Source: CAVYOD01 sp963770045 (lineage in GTDB: Bacteria; Acidobacteriota; Aminicenantia; Aminicenantales; CAVYOD01). Taken from it: a stretch of 64,000 nt of DNA. The notes beneath the pieces were generated by a model. That model was given only the letters and a program-made list of their open reading frames with translations, was not told the origin of the DNA and ran no database searches. Every line of letters starts with the position of its first letter. Within the stretch, counting starts at the first letter, position 1. Positions 1 through 10,372 of this stretch are shown one piece after another. Where the stretch lies: assembly GCA_963770045.1 (NCBI GenBank), contig CAVYOD010000013.1:165315-229314 (forward strand), given 5' to 3'. The position numbers and the translations under genes were made by a program.

Positions 1-1197
1 GAGGGCGCGGCCACGTCCGTTGTCTCGTGCGGGACCGTGATCGGCCAGGGCCTGATGGCGCCGTCTTCCCTGGCAACCCCTCCCGCCAGGATGACTTCCT
101 TATCTATCGCTTTGAACATCTGGTCCTCTAGCCTCAGGCCAAACTGGATCCTGGAGATGTTCCCCGCCGAAGTGCAGATCGGGACATTCTCCTGGAAAGC
201 GTAGCGAGCGGCGTCCAGCACTGGCAGCTCCGTGGCCGGAAGCGGAGCGCTCAAGGATATGACCTGAGCCCCGTGATGGACAGCGTAGTAAATCCCGGCC
301 GCAACATATTCATAAATCCAGTAGTCATAGACGGGATCGTTCATCGTATCCCCGTCGTGGACTCGGACGGGCATGATCCGGCAGTCAGGAGCAATGGCCA
401 GAAGCGCAGATGAGCAACCTGTGCCGTGCATTCCCCAATCGATCATCGGAGGGTTCTCATCCGCCCAAGGGGCAGTGGTTCGCTTCAAGAAATTGAAGCC
501 CGGGACCGCCTTGTCTTTGAAAAGAGAATTGTAGGGGTCGAGGCCGGAGTCGATCACGGCCACCACGACTCCGGAGCCTTTCGTAATCGGCCAGCATTTC
601 CGGGCGTTGAGGGCATCGATAGCCCATTGGCTGTAGTACTCCGGTTCGATCTTGTTGCTAAACCATTTCTCCTTGGGGAAATCGGGAAGGTCGTTCTTGG
701 CGTTGAAACCCATCGATTGGAGCACAAGCTCCAGCCTGGATTTGCCGCGGTTATGGGGCAAGGAGATCTCAAAATCATACTGGCGAGTCTTGCGAAAGAG
801 CGAACCGACAAATCGGAGCGCATACTCTTGGGCCAGCTCAACAAACTTCTTCCGGAACTTTTCGAGCGAATCCTTATCTCCCTGCCGAGCCCAGCTCGTG
901 AACTGAGGCTCGTCCTTCTGGTAGGCATAAATCATCAGCCTCTCGAAGAGATAGGGAATCTCCTTCCTGGCATTAAGGATCCTGGAGAGCTCCGCTTCGG
1001 TCAGTTGGGGCTTCAGGGGATGATTTTGGAGAACTTTGTTAATCGTCTCAAAGAAGACGCCCTTGGCCTCATCAAAAATGGGGGCTAGATCATTGTTCGC
1101 TTTGGTATTCTGCCCGGCGGCGGCAGGAATAGCCGCAGCAAGGATCAGGCCCATCGTTAAGAAAATGAGAAGGGAGTAATCCGGCCAATTTCCTCAT
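1..1197 (-). CDS. S8 subtilisin-like peptidase, 3' end cut by window edge
   Basis: The minus strand is open from about 1154 to the window edge and encodes an exported subtilase. VVAVIDSGLDP, about 200 residues in, carries the catalytic Asp. GMHGTG, about 240 residues in, carries the catalytic His. SAGN, further on, fits the oxyanion Asn. The Ser motif would lie beyond base 1. The region before the Asp resembles that of the S8 lipoprotein at 10373-12778, so the two are paralogues. The best start is the ATG at 1197 (MRKLAGLL), with a GGAG site about 10 bases upstream. It is one base out of frame with the body, which otherwise opens at the ATG at 1154 with a signal-like GLILAAAIPAAAG. I infer a 1-bp indel inside the signal peptide. 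Confidence 0.85.
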
Positions 1198-1276
1198 AAG
1201 AAAAGGTCTCCTTCAAGGGTATGGTTCGGTCAGATGCGCCGGCAATCCAAGGAAAAAGGACATCAGTCTCCACCCC

Positions 1277-1324
1277 TGAAAACAAAACAGGAGGGAGGCC
1301 GATGAAAAAGCCTCCCTCCTGTTT
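1277..1324 (-). terminator. Rho-independent terminator of the TonB receptor gene
   Basis: A perfect 15-bp inverted repeat (1285-1299 and 1310-1324, arm AAACAGGAGGGAGGC) with a 10-base loop lies just past the stop at 1337. Read on the minus strand it is followed by TTTTGTTTT, so it fits an intrinsic terminator for the receptor gene. It also separates that gene from the S8 gene downstream. Confidence 0.85.
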
Positions 1325-1336
1325 GCGATGCGTTCC

Positions 1337-3659
1337 TTACTTAAAACTCAGCTCGAGCCCAAGTCGGCCCATCTTCTCGGATTGGGCATATCGGAACGAT
1401 CCCAGAAAGCTGTGTCGGTCAGGTTGAAGACGTCGAGGAAGACCGAGAGATGAGTGTTCGGGGTCACCGCGAATCCCTTGGATGCCCTGAGGTCAAAGGA
1501 CCATATTTTGTCCTTGGGATTGAAAGAAAGCGATCAGTCCCTCACCTTCATTCCACCAGATCCACCGGCCCCGCAGGTTGACCATCAAGTCCATTTTTTC
1601 GCTCTTGAATTTCAAACCGGACTTATAGGTTCGTGTCGGTATCCAGGTTATGGATGTGCCCCCGGATGTGTTTTCATGATCGTTGTAGTTCGTGCCGAAG
1701 TAGGCTGTGATTCCGAAGCCGGGCATGACGCCGAATTCGGCTTCGTAGCCCTTGCGGATGAACTTGGTCGCATTGCCCCAGGTGAACCGGCCCTGGAGAT
1801 CTGCGGGAACGCGTGACGATGCCGTCGGTCATATTGTGATAGTAGCGGGAGAACTTGACATAAACGTAGCGAAGTTCCTGGGATTCAAACCCGGCGCTGT
1901 AGGCCCAGGCTCTTTCGGGTTTCAAATTCGGGTTGGGAAGAATGCGATCAAAATAAGGCTTCGCCCAGAGTGTACCAGAGATCGGGGACCTTGAACGTCC
2001 TGGCCACGTTGACCCGGACGAGGAAGCCTGGCCAAAGTTGAAATTCGCCCCGAGCGAAGGGCTGAGCTGGTTTCCGAAAGAACTGTCATAGTCATACCTT
2101 GCCCCGGCATGAAGTCCCAATTGCCGATCCTGTATTCGGCGTTGACAAAAGGAGCCAGTTCATCGACATAGATGATGGGTTGATTGGCGATGAAATTCGT
2201 GAAATCAGCTCTGACTCGATAATAGTCGACCCCCGAAACGAGGGAGAACTCTCACTGGTGACGAAAGGAGCCACGGTATCCACGTAAATGACCGGCTGGT
2301 CAGCGATATACTTGTGAAATCGCTTTGATCCGTAATAATCAATCCCTGAAACGAGAGAACGCTGCTGGGATTATAGGAACCTTGGCCGTGAGGCCCATTC
2401 TCTGTCAGATGTCGGTCAGTGGTCCCGAGGATCTCAGGGGACTATCCCAGATACGTTGTTAACATCATCCTTTGGTAGAATTTGAGCTGGGCCTCGACGT
2501 TCAGCGCGGGAGAAACAAGGGAGGAGAATTTGAGCGAAGACATGTGTGTCTGAGAGTCTGATCCTGTTATGGTTCCAGAGGTATGGAAAATCCGGCGGAA
2601 GGCCTTCCTGCGTATCGTCAAAAAACTGGTGGTTCTGATATCCGATCTTATTCTGGTTATACAGGAAATCCAGATAGGTCTTGTCGCTGAAATTGTAGCC
2701 AAGCTTGGTGAAAAAGCTGTAGTTCTTTTCCGCGCCGTATTCGACAAAGCCGTCATGGTTGTCCGATTCGTATCCGGCCATGTAGTAAAACTTCTGATAG
2801 TTCCCCATGATATTGGCCGAATAATTCTGGAACACATCCCCGAGTTGGGAATGGCGCTGGCGTCTCCCGAATTCCATCTTCCCAAACTTCGAAAAATGCT
2901 CCCTTGAGGGTGATCATCGGCCTTTTCATATCCCGCGGCCGCTTGGTGACGACGTTGATGATCCCGCCCATGTTGGAACCCCAGACTGAAGAGGAGCCGC
3001 CCTTGATCACTTCGACCTGTTCGACACTCCCTTGGATAGACGTTGATCTGCTCCAGTTGGCGATGATTTCTCCGACATCAACGCCGTCGACCATCTTCTT
3101 GATGTAGACATCATCATAGCCATCGATGTACATGAACGCGCCCCAGGACGCATTGCCGCTCGCCGGTTTCGATATCCACCCCGGTGACGTTGTTCAAGAG
3201 CCTGGCCGAGAGTCACCGATCGGCGATTTCAGCTATTTCGGTCGTGGTCAGGACGTCGATGTTCTCGGGAACTCTCTGAAGGCTCTCGACCTCGCGGCGG
3301 GCGGTCACGGTCATTTCATGGGCAAAGCCCATGCTCATGGAGATATTGATCTCGACCGTCTGTCCCGCGCCGATGACGACGTTGTTTTGGGTTTCGGTCA
3401 GATAACCAGCAAGCTCGAAGACGACCTTAAAGGTTCCGGCGGGGATATCCGTGATGACGAAATCCCCCTCGGCGCTGGTCACGCCGGACTTTCTTGTGCC
3501 GCTGATCGACACCCTGACGGTGGGTAACGGGAATTTCTCGTTCTTGTCGATGACCTTGCCTTTGAGCGTTCCTCCCTGCTGGGCCTGGCTGAGGCCGGAA
3601 AACAGGACAAGGAAAATCGCCAAGGTCATGATGATCAGACTGTTGCTTTTCCTTTTCAT
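1337..3659 (-). CDS. TonB-dependent receptor with CarboxypepD_reg domain, frame-disrupted
   Basis: The outer-membrane importer begins at MKRKSNSL with a clean signal peptide ending SGLSQAQ and a GGAGGAG ribosome site. A carboxypeptidase-regulatory-like beta domain follows (GTLKGKVIDKNEKFPLPTV). The plug comes next (VEQVEVIKGG and GGIINVVTKRP are typical plug strands), then a 22-strand-type barrel. The last residues in the proper frame are GLELSFK, a normal aromatic-rich barrel terminus. Reading through needs at least five frame changes, spread from about 3200 to 1360. Two adjacent barrel segments (2148-2360) are near-duplicates of each other. The neighbouring peptidases suggest peptide or oligopeptide import, which is inference. 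Either a pseudogene or poor sequence; about 770 residues if repaired. Confidence 0.85.
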
Positions 3660-3952
3660 TTGCTCCTCCTCGATTTTTATTTTAAAGCCTCCCCCAGGAT
3701 TGCCGGCCCTGACCTACGCGTTTCGGCCGATTCACTCAAGGGGAAAGGCGATAATAGTCCCTTTCAAAAAAAGAGTCCTGCATCCACTTATGCTTTATAG
3801 GACGACAGAAGTCCGCTCCATGTACCATATTATTTCATATTTAATTTTTTTACGAAAGTCCGCACTGTGGCAAAAAGGGGGAAGTCCGCGCGTCTTAATT
3901 AAAGTTGATGCATTTTTCTGCCCAAAAAGGTAGATTTTACGGAGGAGAGTCT

Positions 3953-6151
3953 ATGAAAAAAAGCAAATACGTTGTTTTTTTACTGTTTGGATTTCTGCTC
4001 GCCGGGTGGAGTTCCATCAGCCCGAAGGAGCTTCCGAGCCGTCCGAGCGTCCTCCCCGAATCCTGGCTGCAGCTCCTGGCCAACGAAGTGACAGGCTATG
4101 CTGCTTTCAACAACTTGGCGATGATCGCCACCTATCACCGGAACCTCGGCTCTGATCAGACTCACGAAGTTCTCCTCAGGCTGAAGAAAAAGTGCGAAGA
4201 CTATGGGCTCAAGGACGTGTCCATCCTTCGCGTCCCCGTGCGGACGGGCTACGAATTCTTCGGCCTCCAGAATTTCGACGGACAGGTCCCCACCCGAGTG
4301 AGAGGCGCGGATATCCGCCTGGTCAAGCCCTTTCCCAAGCTCATTGCCACGACCGAGAGCGCCCCGAGCTGCTTGATCCAAGGCAGCCGATCGGCTCATC
4401 TCACCCTCCCTCTCGTTTATATCGGCAAGGGCGATGACCCCAAGAATTACGAAGGCAAGGATATCAAGGGAAAGCTCGTCCTCGCCGGAAACGCCATGCC
4501 CGAGGATGTCAAGGAAATGGCCATCCACCGATTTGGAGCGGCGGGGGTCCTTTTCTTTTTCGACCTCCCGACCAACAGCGGCGACAATCAGGATGCCAAC
4601 CTCGACATGTGGTGGTCCCCCTGGGGAAAGAACGGCGAGCCTTCCACCTTCGGGATCTCGCTTTCCAACAACCAGTACCGGTTCCTGAAAAGCCTCCTCG
4701 ACCGTGGGGAGGCTGTCGTGATCAAGGTCGACATCGATTCCGAGATCAAGCAGGGCGACGATGCCGTCTTCGAGACGCTGGATGCGGCGATCCCGGGCTC
4801 CGAGTTCCCGGAAGAGGAATTTCTGCTCTGGGCTCATATCGACCATCCCCTTCCCGGCGCCGTCGATAATGCCAGCGGATGCGCGACCATCCTGGAAATC
4901 GCCCGGACCCTCCAGGCCCTGATCGACAACAATCTCGTCCCGAGGCCGAAGAGGACGATCCGGTTTCTCTGGCAGCCCCACGTGACCGGCCTGTACATGT
5001 ATTTTTCACGCCACCCCGAAAAAATCGGAAAAGTCCGAGGAGGATTGTCTGTCGATAGCGTCGGCATCAGCCAGACGGTTTTCTCCAATTATTTCGCCCC
5101 CGGTAAGCCGTCCCATTCGCTCCCCTCTTACTGGTCCGCGGTGCTGGAGAACCTGGCCGAACATCTCCAGGAAAGAGCCAACCGCAATATTCTAGACTAC
5201 AGAAACCTCGATAACCTCTATTCGCCTGAGGGAAGTCGGGACCAGTTCAACATGCGTGTCGTCCCTTATACCGGGGGCGGCGACGAGATGCAGACGAACA
5301 CCAACACGGTCGGGATTCCGACCATCGCTTTCGGCTGCATCCCCGTTCCTCCTCGTCATAGCCAGGTCAACTTTCTCTCCTACATCGACCCGACGGGGCT
5401 GCATCGCGTGGCCTATCTAGGGGCCGCGCTGGCCGCCCTATTCGGCTGGACGGACAGCCAGAGCGTGGGGAGGTTGATCGAGGAAGTCTCCGACCGGGGC
5501 AGGACGAAGCTCACCGAGGAACTGAACCTGGCCCTGTCCGCACTGGGAGGAGCCGCCGCTCCGGAAATCGCCAACGTTTACGGGAAAGGCCTTCTCCTCC
5601 TCCGCTTCGGGATGGAGCGGGAGATCGGGATGCTCGATTCGGTCAGGCCGCTTGTGCCGGGAGACCAGGCTGCGCTCCGCCGGATCGACCGTCGCAGCGA
5701 TGAACAAAAAAGTCTGGCCAAAAATTACGCCGTCCGGCTGAACGAAGAATATCGCCGACGCTGCCAAGAGCTGAACACCGAGGCCACTGATCCGCATCTC
5801 TCGGCGGAGGAGAAAGAGCTGGATTGGCTCGTGCCGACTCCTGTCCCCGGCATCATGGGCACATCCGCCTATTTCGGCAATTATTATGAAAAAGTCTTGG
5901 GGGCGGAAAAGCTTGCTTCCTTCAAGCTCAACCCGGACTTTGCCTACGGCCACATGGGTTATACGGAAGCTCACAATTTCATCAACGGACGGCGGAGCAT
6001 CCTGGAAATTTACCAGGCTACTTCCTCGGAGCTGTGGAGCGAGGGATACCCCGCGACAAATGATATCAGCCTGCGGGAAGTCGCCAGCTATATGAGGATG
6101 CTCGAAGCGGCGAAGGTGATCAGGCTCGAAAAACGGCCGAGGGCAAAATAG
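3953..6151 (+). CDS. M28-family metallopeptidase-like protein with altered active site
   Basis: Intact, 732 residues. The start MKKSKYVV is preceded by GGAGGAG; earlier in-frame codons are ignored. It has an N-terminal hydrophobic export signal without a lipobox Cys. A PA-like insert spans about 120-270, and the M28 core about 285-470. Metal-site motifs AHIDH (H295, D297) and VDNASG (D305) are present, and D368 fits the next ligand. At two further positions it differs from the adjacent paralogue: PH at 342-343 where the paralogue has PE, and GDE at 443-445 where the paralogue has SDH. A C-terminal module of about 150 residues (FINGRRSILEI) is shared with the paralogue. It is divergent from the TonB receptor, with 293 bp between them. 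Probably a periplasmic peptide hydrolase or a non-canonical relative. Confidence 0.85.
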   Translation: MKKSKYVVFLLFGFLLAGWSSISPKELPSRPSVLPESWLQLLANEVTGYAAFNNLAMIATYHRNLGSDQTHEVLLRLKKKCEDYGLKDVSILRVPVRTGYEFFGLQNFDGQVPTRVRGADIRLVKPFPKLIATTESAPSCLIQGSRSAHLTLPLVYIGKGDDPKNYEGKDIKGKLVLAGNAMPEDVKEMAIHRFGAAGVLFFFDLPTNSGDNQDANLDMWWSPWGKNGEPSTFGISLSNNQYRFLKSLLDRGEAVVIKVDIDSEIKQGDDAVFETLDAAIPGSEFPEEEFLLWAHIDHPLPGAVDNASGCATILEIARTLQALIDNNLVPRPKRTIRFLWQPHVTGLYMYFSRHPEKIGKVRGGLSVDSVGISQTVFSNYFAPGKPSHSLPSYWSAVLENLAEHLQERANRNILDYRNLDNLYSPEGSRDQFNMRVVPYTGGGDEMQTNTNTVGIPTIAFGCIPVPPRHSQVNFLSYIDPTGLHRVAYLGAALAALFGWTDSQSVGRLIEEVSDRGRTKLTEELNLALSALGGAAAPEIANVYGKGLLLLRFGMEREIGMLDSVRPLVPGDQAALRRIDRRSDEQKSLAKNYAVRLNEEYRRRCQELNTEATDPHLSAEEKELDWLVPTPVPGIMGTSAYFGNYYEKVLGAEKLASFKLNPDFAYGHMGYTEAHNFINGRRSILEIYQATSSELWSEGYPATNDISLREVASYMRMLEAAKVIRLEKRPRAK

Positions 6152-6168
6152 AAGAGCGAGGTTAAAAA

Positions 6169-8305
6169 ATGATTAAGAAAATCATCAGTGTTTTTGCAGG
6201 CTGTATTGTCGTCGGCCTTTTTCTATTTCTCATTGGAAGCGAAACCTCTAGAGCACGAGGCGCTCCCGGGCTTTAACGCATCACTCAAATCCAGGGGATC
6301 ATCAACCAGGCTTCAGGGGAAAGGGCTGTTCAAGATATTCGTCATCTCACCCTCTGGCACCGCTGGTTCAACTCCGAAGGCTACGACCAGGCGGCCGATT
6401 ATGTCCTGGGAAAACTCAAGCAGATCGGGTTGAGCCAGGCAAGCATCGAAAAATTCCCGGCCGATGGAAAAATCTATTACTCGACGCACAAGACTTTTCC
6501 CCGCTGGAACGTGAAACAAGCTGAGCTCGCCATGGTGGCGCCCATCAGGAAACATATTGTCTCCTGGGAGGAAATGCCGACTTCCTTGGCCTCGAACAGC
6601 CGGCCGGCCGACGTCGAGGCCGAGCTCATCGATGTCGGCGAAGGCATCCGGCCCTCTGACTACGAAGGAAAGGATGTCAAGGGAAAACTCGTCCTCGCCT
6701 CCTCCCCTCAGGGGAAGGGCCGGATCGAGCTTGTTCATCGCCTGGCGGTCTTGGATCGCGGAGCAGCCGGCGTTGTTTCCTACCGGAGTTATTATCTCGA
6801 TGACTTTCCCGACCTGGTGACCTGGGACCACATTTTTACGCTGGAGAAGGACGGCCGCACTTCGACCTTCGGCTTCTGCATCTCCAAGCGCATGGGCTGG
6901 GAGCTCAAACGGCTTCTGCGAAGCGGAGAAAAAGTCGTCCTCCGGGCCAAGGTGGAGAGCAGCCTCGGTCCCGGAGAATACAGGGTCGTCGAGGCCGCCA
7001 TCCCGGGAGAAGGCTTTCAAGATCAGGAAATCTGGTACATCGCTCACTTGGACCACTGCAATCCCGGAGCCAATGACAACGCGAGCGGCAGCGCCGCCAT
7101 CCTCGAATCGGCCAGAGCCTTTAACGAGCTGATCAAGACCGGGGCCCTCCCCAAACCGAAAAGGACTCTCCGCTTTTTCTGGGTTCCGGAAATCTACGGA
7201 ACCTATGCCTATCTTTCGGCCCATCCGGATGAAGCCAAGAAGGCTGTGGCCGTCATCAACATGGACATGGTCGGGGAGGACCAGAAAATGTGTGGCTCGA
7301 CGTTCCAGGTCACCCAAACCCCGGATTCCTGCCCCTCCTTTATGAACGACCTTCTGACCGGTCATCTCGACTTTTTTCTGGCCCATCCACCTCAGCCGGG
7401 GGGTGAGTTTGTGGACCCGTTGGCCGTCGTTTCGCTTTCGGGAACACGGGAGCCCTGGCAGGCCAGGGTCATCCCCTATTCCGGCGGGAGCGACCATGAG
7501 GTCTTTCTCGGCGGAGGCGTCAACGTCCCGGCGACTATGTTCGGAAGCTGGCCAGACTATTACTACCACACGGCCCAGGATACACCCGATAAATGCGACC
7601 CAACACAGATGCGGAGGGCGATCGCCCTCGGGATGACCGTCGCCTGGTCGGTGGCCAATGCGGACGCTGAATCAGGGCTGGGTCTCTCGGAAACGATCTA
7701 CCCGCGTTGTCTTCAGAGGATCGGCCGGGACCTGGAGCGGGCTGTCCGCCTGCTCCAAGAAAGCCAGCTGCGGGGAGAAGACCTAAAGGACGCAATTGAA
7801 CATCCTTGATCAAGGGGTGGAGAGAGAAGAGAGCGTTTTGAATTCGCTTCTGAGATTGGTCCCCGGCGAGAAAAATCTGGAGTCGTCTATCGGGCAAAAA
7901 ATCGAGAATCTCCGTGTCCAGGCTGAGCAGGCCAGGAAATCCCTCCGGTCATCCTATAACGCACTCTGTTCCAAACGCCGACTAAAGCCAGGCTCAACGG
8001 CCCTGACTCCCGAAGAAGTGGAAGCCGACCGGCTTATTCCCCGTCGCAATCCCACTTTCCCGGGCCCGTTCGCTGACGACTACCTGGCCCTGAAACTGGA
8101 CGGCAAGGGGAGAGACGCTCTCCGCCGCCTTCCCGATCAGGCCGATTTCGAGATCGGCGCTTTTATTGACGGAAGACGCAGTTTGCTTGAGGTGAGGAAC
8201 GCTGTGAGCGCCGAGTTAGGCCCAGTCAAGCTGGTCGATCTCATCGATTATGTCAGGGCGCTCGAATCGGCCGGACTGATCACTCTTGCTCAAAAAGGGC
8301 GTTAA
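6169..8305 (+). CDS. M28-family metallopeptidase, tandem paralogue, disrupted
   Basis: It starts at MIKKIISVFAG 17 bases after the preceding gene. The leader is a membrane or signal segment. An in-frame TAA at 6274-6276 interrupts the frame, and the protein then continues in the same frame (ITQIQGIINQ). The core carries complete-looking M28 motifs: AHLDHCNPGANDNASG, VPEIYG, NMDMVG, and GGSDHEVF followed by VNVPATMFG. Near 7795 a frame change leads into a C-terminal module (IDGRRSLLEV) that matches the C-terminus of the upstream paralogue. The homology makes this one gene of about 710 residues rather than two. The stop codon may be a real nonsense mutation or two compensating errors. It probably works with the upstream gene on periplasmic peptides. 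Confidence 0.8.
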
Positions 8306-10342
8306 ACAGAACCCCGACTTGAAACCAGCCCAAGAGCCAGGCTGCCTTCATTTGATCCATTGCGGTGATCCAGGCAAGGTTGCGCTTCATCATATCCAGC
8401 ATCGAACGCGGCTCTACGGCAACGTGTCCCTGGCGTGGATAGATGACGAATTGAACGGGAACGTTCATTCTTTTCAGAGCGGAGTAGAGTTCCCTGGCCT
8501 GGGCGAGGGGGACCCTGGAATCATTTTCTCCGTGCAGAATCAGGACCGGAGTCTTGATGTTCTGTGCATGGACGACCGGAGAACGTTGCTCGTAGAGATG
8601 GAGAGCCTTCCAGGGAACATCTCCCAGGTAATATTCCAAGTAGCCGGGGATGTCCGTCTGTCCGTAAAAACTCAACAGGTCAGACATGCCGGCGCCCAGC
8701 GAAGCGGCTTTGAACCGGTCCGTTTGAGAAATGATCCAGCCCGTTAGATATCCCCCATAGCTCCGACCCAGGATGCCTAATCTTTCGGGATCGGCGATTT
8801 TCTGCTCGACCAATTGATCGATTCCGCTCATCACATCCCGATAATCGCCGCCGCCCCAGTCCTTGACGTTGGCCATTCTGAATTTTTCTCCGTAGCCATA
8901 GCTTCCCCTCGGGTTGGGCATGAATACGGCATAGCCTAAGCCCGCCAGGACTTGCAGCGGATAGCATTCCGCCTGGATGGGGTAAGGCGCGCCGATCTGA
9001 GGCGAAAACGAGCAAGTGAACCGGCCGGATGGACCGCCGTGGACGTAAGTCAGCAACGGATGCGGCTTCCCCCTTTCAAATTCCAGGGGTTTGAGGAGCA
9101 GGCCTTCGATCTCCAAGCCGTCAAAACTCTTCCAGTGAATGACCTCGGTTTTGGACAAGGACACTGAATCAAGCTGAGGGTTTGTGAAAGTCAACCGGAG
9201 AGGCTTAAAATCGCTGATCTCGGAGACAAAAACTTCCTCGGGAGCCACCGCATCTGTCCCCAGGAAGGCGATCGTCTTTCCGTCACTCGAGAAGCTGATA
9301 TCGCTCCAAACAGAAGCGCCGCTCCAGAGGGGTTGAATCTTTCCACCCTCCGGGGAAACCGAAAAAAACTGGTTCCTGACTCCCTCGGGGCTTTGAAAGA
9401 ATATCTTCCGGCCGTCACGCGACCACTGAGGAGAGAAGACAAACTCATCATATTTTTGAGTCACGATGTCGGGGCTGCCTCCCTTCGCCGGCACCAGGCA
9501 AACATACCAATTGGCGATCCAGCCCGTGCTCGCCATCCGTCGAGAGAAACGCAATCTGGCTCCCGTCCGGCGACCATCTGGGGGAGGTATCGATGCCTTC
9601 CCTTTTGACGAGGACCTGCACTTTCCCCGTTTCCAAATCGACGATCTCAAGATCCGTCTTGTACATATCCTGGATCTTGGGAGTCGGCTGAACGGCATAG
9701 ACAATTCTTTTCCCGTCCGGCGACCAGGAAAAATCTACAATGCAAGAATGGCTTTGGGTGAGAGGCCTCACCTTCTTCGAGGAGACATCGAGGATGAATA
9801 TCTGGGATCCCTCGGCATCCTGGTCGAAGACGATTTCATCCCCTTCCTTTTTTTGTTTTGCTGAATCTTCTCCTGCTCCTGAAGGAAGGGCCAGGAAGGC
9901 AATGCTGCGGCCGTCCGGAGCCCAGGCGACGCTCGAGACCCCGGTCTTGACGGCGGTGAGCTTGGACGCTTCGCCCCCGCGCGGGTCGATCGTCCAGACC
10001 TGGGTTGAGCCGTCACGGTCGGAGAGAAAGGCGATTCTCTGACCGTCGGGAGACCATTGCGGCGTATCATCGCGCCCGGGACCGTAAGTCAAACGGAGCG
10101 GAGGGCCGCCGGTTGTTTTGACCAGCCAGATATCGGTATCGGAGATATTCTTTTCAAGATTGATCTCCGAAACGACGTAGGCGACCAGGTCTCCGGTCGG
10201 AGCGATCCGGGCATCCTGGACATTCCTGATCTTCATCACATCGTCGATCGTAGCCGGCCTTGATCTTAGAACCGAGAGGCAAAGCAATAAGCGACAGAAA
10301 AATGCCGACAATAGAAAGGGCCGGAAATAGTTTTCGGATCAT
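8280..10342 (-). CDS. S9 prolyl-oligopeptidase-family peptidase, two frameshifts
   Basis: It starts at MIRKLFPALS with a signal peptide and a GGAGAG site. The N-terminal half is a WD40/PD40-type propeller with repeated SPDGQRIAFL-like blades. The C-terminal half is an alpha/beta hydrolase: the nucleophile in GRSYGGYLTG, the Asp in HGENDSRVP and the His in PRQGHV complete the triad. About 687 residues, usual for exported dipeptidyl-aminopeptidase-like S9 enzymes. Frame changes are needed near 10262, just after the signal, and near 9535, between propeller blades. Its 3' end overlaps the convergent M28 gene by 26 bases. It should cleave short peptides in the periplasm, in line with the peptidase neighbours. 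Confidence 0.9.
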
Positions 10343-10372
10343 TGTGATCTCTCCTGCGGCCATCAAGGGCCT

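Noticed and set aside
6313..7569. 418-codon minus-strand open frame
   Set aside because: Lies opposite the M28 core, which has clear catalytic motifs; no recognisable product.
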